Below are positions 1 to 6,004 of a DNA stretch of 7,390 nucleotides, in pieces (the stretch's first letter is position 1; every line of letters begins with the position of its first letter). The notes under the pieces are model-generated. The model did not search any database. It was given only the letters and a program-made list of their open reading frames with translations, and was not told where the DNA came from. The translations under genes and the position numbers were made by a program. The stretch is taken from contig JAEMQE010000094.1 in the NCBI GenBank assembly GCA_022758945.1, positions 1 to 7,390 of the forward strand, written 5' to 3'. This DNA is from Lentimicrobium sp. Lineage in GTDB: Bacteria > Bacteroidota > Bacteroidia > Flavobacteriales > Flavobacteriaceae.

Positions 1-92
1 GAGGTTTGTCTAAAAACAAGTTCATTAGGTTTTCAGCCCTTGATTCTCATAAAAATTCAAAAACAAACAACTAATTCTTAAAAACTTATTTT
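1..92 (+). other. Upstream region of the asparaginase gene; no gene recognised
   Basis: This AT-rich leader has no Shine-Dalgarno-like purine block before the ATG at 93, which is normal for Bacteroidota. The first eight bases (GAGGTTTG) match the Bacteroidota -7 pattern TAnnTTTG except for the first base. If that is a -7 box, its -33 partner is outside the window and the transcript would have a leader of roughly 80 bases. Two reading frames stay open across most of the region (ending at 81 and 74), but neither translation resembles a protein I recognise, so no partial gene is called. Confidence 0.3.
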
Positions 93-1163
93 ATGAAAAC
101 TTTACATTTTAATTATAGAAATATGCTGCTAGCTTTAATGCTATGTTTTAGCATATTGGGATTTGGACAAGCCAAACTCCCTAATATTGTCATTCTTGCT
201 ACTGGCGGTACCATTGCCGGAGCCGGGGTAAGTTCAACTGGATCAGCTTATACTTCCGGACAAGTAAAGATAGAAGCAATGATAGATGCTGTTCCGAATA
301 TCAGGTCTTTAGCTAATTTAAAAGGAGAGCAAATTGCCAACGTAGGTTCTCAAGATATGAGTGTGAAAGTTTGGCTCGATTTAGCAAACCGTATCAATAC
401 TCTTTTGGCAAGTCCTGATGTTGATGGTATCGTAATCACTCATGGAACTGATACACAAGAAGAAACTGCTTACTTCTTAAATCTTGTTGTAAAAAGTGAA
501 AAACCAGTTGTTTTAACTGGTTCTATGCGTCCATCAACTGCTTTAAGTGCTGATGGTCCTTTGAATATGTATAATGCTGTGGCCTTAGCTGCTAATCCAA
601 ATGCAAAAGGATATGGTGTTATGGTAGTCATGAATGATGATATTCATGCTGCAAGAGATGTCAGAAAAATGATTTCAACACCAGTACACACCTTTCAGTC
701 TCCACAAGAAGGATTGATAGGAACCGTAATTTTTGGAGATGTATTATTCTTCCACAAACCAAGCGGTCGTCATACCACTAATAGTGAATTTTCAGTAGAT
801 GGTTTGAAATCATTGCCACGCGTTGATATTGTTTACGGATGCGCAGATATGTCAACCGATTTAATTGATATTATGATTAAAGCTGGAGCCAAAGGAATTG
901 TAATTGCCGGTGTTGGTGATGGAAATATGAATGCCGGAACATTAGAAGCAGTGAAAAGAGCAACGAAAGCTGGAATTCCCGTAGTTAGAGCCACACGTGT
1001 TCCTATTGGAGCAGTACTAATAAAAGGGGAAGTGGTTGATACTGATTATGGAAGTGTTTCTTCTGATGAGTTAAATCCGCAAAAAGCCCGAATTCTATTG
1101 ATGTTATCACTATCAAAAAACAGAAGTAGAGAAGATTTACAAAGACTATTTATTGAGTACTAA
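93..1163 (+). CDS. ansB: Type II (periplasmic) L-asparaginase
   Basis: This 356-residue protein hydrolyses L-asparagine, and probably some glutamine, to aspartate and ammonia. The N-terminus is a Sec signal peptide: basic residues, a hydrophobic stretch around residues 11-24 and a likely cut after Gly-Gln-Ala near residue 27. There is no lipobox, so a soluble periplasmic enzyme is expected. The fold is the asparaginase/glutaminase family of E. coli AnsB. Residues 37-42 (TGGTIA) carry the nucleophile Thr40; Tyr53 matches E. coli Tyr25; GSQD at 85-88 binds substrate. HGTDT at 117-121 gives the second catalytic pair Thr119/Asp120, and Lys192 completes the triad. GSMRP (143-147), SADGP (152-156) and the C-terminal LNPQKAR (327-333) are also family blocks. 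The two cysteines that form the disulfide in the E. coli enzyme are absent; only Cys18 (in the signal) and Cys250 are present. The porin gene follows after 16 bases, suggesting co-transcription. The family assignment is secure; the substrate preference is inferred. Confidence 0.95.
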   Translation: MKTLHFNYRNMLLALMLCFSILGFGQAKLPNIVILATGGTIAGAGVSSTGSAYTSGQVKIEAMIDAVPNIRSLANLKGEQIANVGSQDMSVKVWLDLANRINTLLASPDVDGIVITHGTDTQEETAYFLNLVVKSEKPVVLTGSMRPSTALSADGPLNMYNAVALAANPNAKGYGVMVVMNDDIHAARDVRKMISTPVHTFQSPQEGLIGTVIFGDVLFFHKPSGRHTTNSEFSVDGLKSLPRVDIVYGCADMSTDLIDIMIKAGAKGIVIAGVGDGNMNAGTLEAVKRATKAGIPVVRATRVPIGAVLIKGEVVDTDYGSVSSDELNPQKARILLMLSLSKNRSREDLQRLFIEY

Positions 1164-1179
1164 CTTAAAAAAACAAGTT

Positions 1180-2361
1180 ATGAAAAAATTCTATGGTTTA
1201 GTAGTACTGCTTTCCGTTTTGTTACTTCCACTTGCTGTTAGGTCGCAAACACAAGAAGGGGATACCATTACCTACAAATCTCTCATTCCCGAGGTGAAGC
1301 AAGGATTGCTCAAAAATATGAGCATGATTGCCAATATGCAATTCTCTGAGCGAAATGAATTTGTAGATGGGAATTATAGTGCATCGAAGTTTAAAATGGA
1401 GCAGTTTCGGTTAGAGTTCAAAGGCTATGTTCACGATAAAGTATATTTCCGTTTTCGTGACCGATATACCCGCGCCCAAACTTCGGAATCTATTGATAAT
1501 TTGAGTCGTTCTGTTGATTTGGCTTTTATCCGTGTGGATGCCACTACCAATTTGAATTTTACGCTTGGTAAGATGTGTGCTGCTTGGGGTGGATTTGAAT
1601 TCGACTATAATCCCATAGATATTTATGAATATTCTGATATAATTGAAATGGCGGATAACTTCTTAACAGGAGTTGGGGCTACTTATCAAGCCAATAAAAA
1701 CAATTCCTTTACTGTTCAAGTATTGGACTCACGAACCAAAACTTTTGATGAATTATATGGTGATCAACCCAATCATGTTGAGTCAAAAGCACCTTTAGCT
1801 TTTGTAGCCAACTGGACAGGAAGTCTTTTTGACGGAAAGTTGAAAACGATGTGGGGTTATGCTTTACACACCGAAGCAGAAAGTACTTTTATGAATTACC
1901 TAGCTTTAGGTCAGGAACTTACTCTTGGTAAACTGGTAATTGCTTATGATTTTAAGTTGAGCAACGAAGATCTGGATAGAACTGGAATTGTAAGTGCTAC
2001 TGTTCCGGATTCGCTTTATCCTTGGGCACTTGAAGATACTGAGTATATAGGTCATTGGATGCATATCCATTATCGATTAAATGACAAAGTGAATTTATCA
2101 TTGATTGGAATGATGGATATTGCGAATTGGCAAAATGATAACTTGGATCCATTGAAAACAGACAATCATATTCGTACCGCTTGGGGGTATATACCTTCAG
2201 TAGAATATTATCCTTGGAAAGACCTTAATTTAAAGTTTTTCGCCAACATTGTTGGAAGGGTATATGATTATTCTGATTATGCCACAACAAGATTCGGGGC
2301 TGAAGATTATAATACTGCCCGTTTTACTGTTGGGTTTATAGCACCATTGGGAATATTCTAG
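1180..2361 (+). CDS. Outer-membrane porin, phosphate-selective porin O/P-like family
   Basis: With the ATG at 1180 this is a 393-residue outer-membrane beta-barrel. That start places Lys-Lys and a hydrophobic run at the very N-terminus, followed by a signal-peptidase site near residues 20-23 (VRSQ). The frame also has a TTG at 1153, inside the asparaginase gene, but starting there would put nine extra residues before a normal signal peptide. The mature part alternates polar and aromatic residues as in barrel strands. It has a RFRDRYTR segment near 91-98 and a GKMCAAWGGFEFDYNP block near 130-144, like porins of the Porin_O_P type in Bacteroidota. It ends in Phe after Gly-Ile, as expected for assembly by the BAM machinery. 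The family name reflects Pseudomonas OprO/OprP, but nothing here shows phosphate selectivity. Its position directly behind the asparaginase suggests passage of asparagine, aspartate or related small anions. The family call comes from sequence style and recalled motifs. Confidence 0.8.
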   Translation: MKKFYGLVVLLSVLLLPLAVRSQTQEGDTITYKSLIPEVKQGLLKNMSMIANMQFSERNEFVDGNYSASKFKMEQFRLEFKGYVHDKVYFRFRDRYTRAQTSESIDNLSRSVDLAFIRVDATTNLNFTLGKMCAAWGGFEFDYNPIDIYEYSDIIEMADNFLTGVGATYQANKNNSFTVQVLDSRTKTFDELYGDQPNHVESKAPLAFVANWTGSLFDGKLKTMWGYALHTEAESTFMNYLALGQELTLGKLVIAYDFKLSNEDLDRTGIVSATVPDSLYPWALEDTEYIGHWMHIHYRLNDKVNLSLIGMMDIANWQNDNLDPLKTDNHIRTAWGYIPSVEYYPWKDLNLKFFANIVGRVYDYSDYATTRFGAEDYNTARFTVGFIAPLGIF

Positions 2362-2391
2362 TATAGAAGTAAATAAATTGGTTGGTAGAAC

Positions 2392-2485
2392 CAGAAGCAT
2401 TTTTCTTAAGGAATTTTTTGGTTTGGTTAATAAAAGATTAGAGTTATTTTTTACCCTTAAGAATATTTGCTTCTGTTTTTTTTTT
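2392..2485 (+). terminator. Rho-independent terminator after the asparaginase-porin unit
   Basis: The left arm CAGAAGCA (2392-2399) plus TTCTTAAGG (2403-2411) pairs with CCTTAAGAA (2455-2463) plus TGCTTCTG (2468-2475). This gives two perfect blocks of 9 and 8 base pairs separated by a small AT-rich internal loop. Ten T residues follow directly (2476-2485). The apical loop is long, about 43 bases, and AT-rich. The element starts about 30 bases after the porin stop codon and separates the two transcription units. Confidence 0.75.
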
Positions 2486-2498
2486 GAAAATTAGAAAA

Positions 2499-2526
2499 TT
2501 GTTTTAACAAAAGTTTGCAAGGTTTG
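2499..2526 (+). promoter_or_regulatory. Weak candidate promoter for the transporter-malic enzyme unit
   Basis: TTG at 2499-2501 and AAGGTTTG at 2519-2526 are 17 bases apart. This resembles the Bacteroidota -33/-7 pattern (TTG, TAnnTTTG) with one mismatch in the -7 box. If used, transcription would begin near 2532 and the leader would contain the whole palindromic region down to the start codon. Chance matches to so loose a pattern are common in AT-rich DNA. Apart from the terminator, this candidate and the two palindromic elements, I see nothing in the 359-base gap 2362-2720. Confidence 0.25.
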
Positions 2527-2540
2527 GATATAGAACAGAA

Positions 2541-2580
2541 AGTTCTCGATACATCCCGATTGCATAGGGACACTCGAACT
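2541..2580. repeat. Small imperfect hairpin element abutting the larger palindrome
   Basis: AGTTC (2541-2545) pairs with GAACT (2576-2580). Inside, TCCCGAT (2554-2560) pairs with ATAGGGA (2564-2570) with one mismatch, around a TGC loop. Its last base is directly adjacent to the next element at 2581, so the two may be modules of one composite repeat. It has no T tail, so it is unlikely to be a terminator. It resembles palindromic intergenic repeats I recall from flavobacterial genomes; copy number cannot be judged here. Confidence 0.5.
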
Positions 2581-2715
2581 CAATGTCATTAAGTTAAGAG
2601 ATTTATTTGTCATTCCGACAAAGGAGGAATCACATTAGTTGCTCACGTTATGTGATTCTTCACTGCGCTCAGAATGACAAAATCGATACGATTATCACTT
2701 AACTTATTAACATTG
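2581..2715. repeat. 135-base nested palindromic intergenic repeat (REP/MITE-like)
   Basis: Three inverted-repeat layers are nested. The outer arms are 2581-2600 (begins CAATGTCATTAAG) and 2696-2715 (ends TTAACATTG), complementary at 17 of 20 positions. The middle arms TTTGTCATTC (2606-2615) and GAATGACAAA (2672-2681) are perfect over 10. The inner arms GAATCACAT (2627-2635) and ATGTGATTC (2650-2658) are perfect over 9, around a 14-base loop. Between the middle and inner arms lie unpaired or weakly paired segments of 11 and 13 bases. There is no coding potential and no T tail. The layout suits a REP-like or non-autonomous mobile palindrome mobilised in trans; no transposase is in the window. 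The right arm ends five bases before the ATG at 2721, so a transcript entering from upstream would fold beside the start site of the transporter gene. Confidence 0.75.
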
Positions 2716-2720
2716 CATTA

Positions 2721-4130
2721 ATGCAACTAAATCATACGATCATGGAAGAAAAAATCACCAAAGGAAACTGGGAACACTATAAATCAGTTTACCTGTTCCT
2801 AATATCATTCGGTATCGCTCTGGGATTAACATTGCTACTGAAAGAACCAAGTTTCAACGATTCACAGGTATATGTTCTGTTTCTTTTATTTTTTGCTTTA
2901 GGTCTGTGGTTTACAGAAGCCGTTCCAGCATTTGCTGTTGGCATTTTCATCATAGCCTATCTTGTTTTTATGCTTGGAAATCCAAATCTCAATTCAGCCC
3001 CTGAAAATATTGAAAAGTATGTTACCACTTTTTCCAGCAGTGTAATTTGGCTTATGCTTGGAGGCTTTTTTATGGCAGCTGCTATGACCAAAACTCAACT
3101 AGATGAAGCCTTGTTCCGATTTACATTAAAAATTTCGGGTTCCAATCCGAGGAATTTGCTCATTGGATTGATGTTAACCACGATGATTGCTTCGATGCTC
3201 ATGTCAAACACAGCCACAACAGCTATGGTTATTGCGGCGATTATGCCGTTGCTGCATTCCTTAGGAAAGGAATCGCCCTTGACCAAAGCATTTCTTTTGG
3301 GTGTTCCTATTGCAGCGACTACAGGTGGTATGGGCACCATTATTGGAAGCCCTCCCAATCTAATTGCTATTGGTGCTTTGGAAAATGCAGGTATTGAAGT
3401 TTCGTTTCTTGATTGGATGATTTATGGCTTACCTCTTGCCTTTGTGCTTACCGCTATTAGTTGTTTTGTATTGATTCGGGTTTATATCAAAGATTCCCAA
3501 CCCATTTCACTCGATTTTCTTCTTGTTCAACAAGATGAGCTGTCCGTTAAAGAAAAATTGAAAAGGGTTACGGTTATTGTCATTATCGCAGTCACTATTC
3601 TTTTATGGTTGACTACATCATTCCATGGGTTAAAAGTTGCTGCTGTTTCGGCAATTCCACTAGTTTTTCTACCTCTTATGGGGATTCTTAAAAATAAAGA
3701 TGTTCGGGGGCTTCCTTGGGATACGCTTTTACTCGTAGCAGGTGGATTGTCACTTGGAATGGCACTGTTGCATTCCGGTTTGCTGGATCATTATGCAGGT
3801 TATATCAAGCAAATGGAGGTTCATTATATTGTTCTGTTGCTTTTGTTTGCATTTCTAACGATGATTTTATCCAACATTATGAGCCACACGGCAACGAGTA
3901 CAGTATTGATTCCTCTTGGAATGGCAATCTTAGTGAGTGTACAGTCTGAGATTGCTCTCATCATTGGACTTGCTGCATCAACCGCGTTGTTTCTTCCGGT
4001 TTCTACGCCACCCAATGCTATTGCTTACAGTACTGAAATGCTGGAAATAAAGGATTTCAGAACCGGGGGTATTTTAGTTGGATTGCTTGGGCCCATTTTA
4101 ATTGTCTTATGGGTACTGCTCGTATCTTGA
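2721..4130 (+). CDS. DASS/SLC13-family sodium-coupled dicarboxylate transporter
   Basis: This 469-residue inner-membrane carrier has at least ten hydrophobic segments and belongs to the divalent anion:Na+ symporter family (VcINDY-like). The two structural repeats each show the family signature. The first has SNTATTAM (162-169) and GSPPNLIAIG (209-218). The second has SHTATSTVLIP (388-398) and STPPNAIAYST (428-438). In VcINDY both repeats carry Ser-Asn-Thr contacts for the substrate carboxylates; here the second reads Ser-His-Thr. Likely substrates are C4-dicarboxylates such as malate, succinate or fumarate, which suits the malic enzyme 28 bases downstream and probably co-transcribed. The start is uncertain: the ATG at 2721 lies five bases after a palindromic repeat, whereas the in-frame ATG at 2742 gives a 462-residue protein beginning MEEKITK, also plausible. 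Neither start has a visible ribosome binding site. The family is secure; exact substrate and coupling ion are inferred. Confidence 0.9.
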   Translation: MQLNHTIMEEKITKGNWEHYKSVYLFLISFGIALGLTLLLKEPSFNDSQVYVLFLLFFALGLWFTEAVPAFAVGIFIIAYLVFMLGNPNLNSAPENIEKYVTTFSSSVIWLMLGGFFMAAAMTKTQLDEALFRFTLKISGSNPRNLLIGLMLTTMIASMLMSNTATTAMVIAAIMPLLHSLGKESPLTKAFLLGVPIAATTGGMGTIIGSPPNLIAIGALENAGIEVSFLDWMIYGLPLAFVLTAISCFVLIRVYIKDSQPISLDFLLVQQDELSVKEKLKRVTVIVIIAVTILLWLTTSFHGLKVAAVSAIPLVFLPLMGILKNKDVRGLPWDTLLLVAGGLSLGMALLHSGLLDHYAGYIKQMEVHYIVLLLLFAFLTMILSNIMSHTATSTVLIPLGMAILVSVQSEIALIIGLAASTALFLPVSTPPNAIAYSTEMLEIKDFRTGGILVGLLGPILIVLWVLLVS

Positions 4131-4158
4131 TTTATAGGATTAATAAATAAAATACAAT

Positions 4159-5775
4159 ATGAAAGAAAGCAAAGGTTATTCCTTGTTACGTGATCCCCGA
4201 AAAAATAAAGGAACTGCATTTACAGTAGAAGAAAGAAAGAAATATGGTCTAGATGGACTCTTGCCTACACAAGTTGAAACCATTGAAACACAAATGCTAC
4301 GGGTTAATGAACAACTGGATCTGATAGAAGAACCTATCAATAAATATGTCTATTTGACCACTTTGCTCGATACCAACGAAACTTTGTTTTTTGATTTGAT
4401 CATTAATAATCCTGCCAAGTTTTTACCATTGGTTTATACACCAACTGTAGGGGAAGCATGCGAGAAACTGGGTCATATTTCACGACGTGTCAGAGGACTT
4501 TTTATCTCTATTGAGCAGAAAGACCACATCAAGGAAATTCTGCAAAACTGGCCTGAGAAAGACATACGGTTTACCGTAGTGACTGATGGAGGAAGAATTC
4601 TTGGATTGGGAGATTTGGGAGTATGCGGATTAGGGATTCCTATTGGAAAACTAGCTTTATATACAGCTTGTGCCGGAGTTCCTCCAGAACATACTCTTCC
4701 CATTGTTTTGGACACCGGAACTAACAATGAAGTATTTTTGAATGACCCGCTTTATCCAGGATTAAGGCGCAAGAGAATTGAAGGAAAGGAATATGATGAT
4801 TTTATTGAAGCATTTGTCTTGGCCATCAATGAAGTTTATCCCAAAATATGCATTCAATGGGAAGATTTTAGAGGGGTTGACGCTATCCGAATTTTGAATG
4901 AATTTCGCAATAAAGTTTGCACTTATAATGATGATATACAGGGTACTGCAGCCATTGCCACTGCCGGTTTTATCTCTATCAGCCGGTTAACGGAAAAGCC
5001 TTTCGTTGAACAAAAATTTCTTTTCTTCGGAGCAGGAGCCGCAGCTTTTGGCATTGCTGATTTGCTGGTACAAAAATTTCAAAAAGACGGATTGAGCAGG
5101 GAAGAAGCTTTGGAACACATTTGGATGTTCGATGTCAACGGATTACTTGTTGAATCAAGAAATGATTTGGTTGATTATCAGAAGCCCTTTGCTCATAGTG
5201 GCGATTTTACAAATAATTTTGCCAAAGCCATTCTTCAGGTAAAACCAACTGCTATTATTGGTGTCAGTACTGTTGGGGGAGCCTTTGACCAACAGGTTAT
5301 TAAAAACATGAGTCTGGTCAATAAAAGACCCATCATTTTTCCGTATTCTAATCCCACTTCCCATTCTGAATGTACTGCCGAAGAAGCTTATGTATGGAGT
5401 AAGGGAAAAGCTATTTTTGCCAGTGGCAGTCCTTTTGCACCAGTGGAATATGAAGGGAAACTATTTACTCCGGGTCAGGGAAACAATGTGTTTATTTTTC
5501 CGGCAATGGGTTTGGCTCTATTTGCTACAGAAGCTAAAAGGGTTACAGATGACATGTTTATCATTGCAGCCGAAGCTGTAGCGATGCAAGTTACCCAAAA
5601 CGATTTTGAAAAAGGGCTTATCTATCCTCATATCAATGATATCCTGAAAGTATCTGTAAATGTTGCGGTCAAAATTGCGGAAGAAATTTTTGCAAGCGGA
5701 TTAGCCGGGATTGAAAGACCAGATGATATAAGGGCATTTGTAAAAAGTAAGATGTATGTTCCTTTGTATCAATAA
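4159..5775 (+). CDS. maeA: Malic enzyme, oxaloacetate-decarboxylating, probably NAD-dependent (MaeA/ME2 type)
   Basis: This 538-residue cytoplasmic enzyme converts L-malate to pyruvate and CO2 while reducing NAD(P)+. It is the long single-domain type of E. coli MaeA and animal malic enzymes, not the shorter catalytic domain fused to a phosphotransacetylase-like domain (MaeB). Active-site residues, by comparison with human ME2, are in place: Tyr93 in YTPTVGEAC, Arg146 in TDGGRILGLGD, Lys164 in GIPIGKL, the metal ligands Glu235-Asp236 in QWEDF and Asp259 in YNDDIQG. The nucleotide-binding loop is FFGAGAAAFG (289-298), with Asp325 at the end of the next strand (WMFDVNG). Asn398 (SNPTSHSEC) and GQGNN (439-443) also match the family. 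Gln341 in YQKPF appears to align with ME2 Gln362, where NADP-specific ME1 has Lys, so NAD preference is inferred. It follows the transporter after 28 bases, which suggests import of malate or its precursors coupled to pyruvate formation. The leader is A-rich with no clear Shine-Dalgarno site. Confidence 0.95.
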   Translation: MKESKGYSLLRDPRKNKGTAFTVEERKKYGLDGLLPTQVETIETQMLRVNEQLDLIEEPINKYVYLTTLLDTNETLFFDLIINNPAKFLPLVYTPTVGEACEKLGHISRRVRGLFISIEQKDHIKEILQNWPEKDIRFTVVTDGGRILGLGDLGVCGLGIPIGKLALYTACAGVPPEHTLPIVLDTGTNNEVFLNDPLYPGLRRKRIEGKEYDDFIEAFVLAINEVYPKICIQWEDFRGVDAIRILNEFRNKVCTYNDDIQGTAAIATAGFISISRLTEKPFVEQKFLFFGAGAAAFGIADLLVQKFQKDGLSREEALEHIWMFDVNGLLVESRNDLVDYQKPFAHSGDFTNNFAKAILQVKPTAIIGVSTVGGAFDQQVIKNMSLVNKRPIIFPYSNPTSHSECTAEEAYVWSKGKAIFASGSPFAPVEYEGKLFTPGQGNNVFIFPAMGLALFATEAKRVTDDMFIIAAEAVAMQVTQNDFEKGLIYPHINDILKVSVNVAVKIAEEIFASGLAGIERPDDIRAFVKSKMYVPLYQ

Positions 5776-5838
5776 TTTTGTTGGTTTAAAAAAAATTAAT
5801 ATCCTTTTTTCTTTAAAACATAGGAGAAATTAAGGTTC

Positions 5839-5871
5839 ATTAAGACTAAAATTTAATTTTCTTAATTTTTT
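5839..5871 (+). terminator. Possible terminator after the malic enzyme gene
   Basis: ATTAAGA (5839-5845) pairs perfectly with TCTTAAT (5860-5866) across a 14-base AT-rich loop, and five T residues follow (5867-5871). An alternative pairing uses AAATTAAG (5827-5834) with CTTAATTT (5861-5868). The stem is AT-rich and weak. The location, about 65 bases after the stop codon, suits a terminator, but the surrounding sequence is so AT-rich that chance is possible. Confidence 0.4.
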
Positions 5872-5898
5872 AATAGTTTAAAAAATAAATATTTTGGT

Positions 5899-5932
5899 TT
5901 GTTTAGAGGACTGACTTATAAATATTTATTTG
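5899..5932 (+). promoter_or_regulatory. Candidate promoter for the DUF481-like gene
   Basis: TTG at 5899-5901 (within GGTTTG) and TTTATTTG at 5925-5932 are 23 bases apart. They fit the Bacteroidota -33/-7 pattern with one mismatch (second base of TAnnTTTG) and spacing at the upper end. Transcription would start near 5938, giving a leader of about 65 bases before the ATG at 6005. The rest of the spacer 5776-6004 is low-complexity AT-rich sequence. Confidence 0.35.
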
Positions 5933-6004
5933 TTAATTTACAGTATGAATATTAAATTCATAACAACTTAGAATCAATTTGGTAATTTTTCCACTATTAT
6001 AAAA

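Noticed and set aside
1..81. Open frame entering from the window edge and ending with TAA at 79-81
   Set aside because: The 26-codon translation does not resemble a protein end I recognise, and a second frame is open over nearly the same stretch, so chance is likely.
1153..1179. Upstream TTG start for the porin, overlapping the asparaginase gene
   Set aside because: It would add nine residues in front of an otherwise standard signal peptide. The ATG at 1180 puts Met-Lys-Lys at the N-terminus.
2606..2681. The inner palindrome as a riboswitch or a second terminator
   Set aside because: No T run follows the right arm and I recognise no conserved aptamer core. The nested-repeat explanation fits better.
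3095..3358. 87-codon minus-strand frame inside the transporter gene
   Set aside because: It is antisense to conserved membrane segments including the SNT and GSPPN motifs. Its hydrophobic translation mirrors the sense coding.
4025..4219. Small minus-strand frame across the transporter-malic enzyme junction
   Set aside because: It overlaps the well-supported transporter C-terminus and malic enzyme N-terminus and shows no motif.
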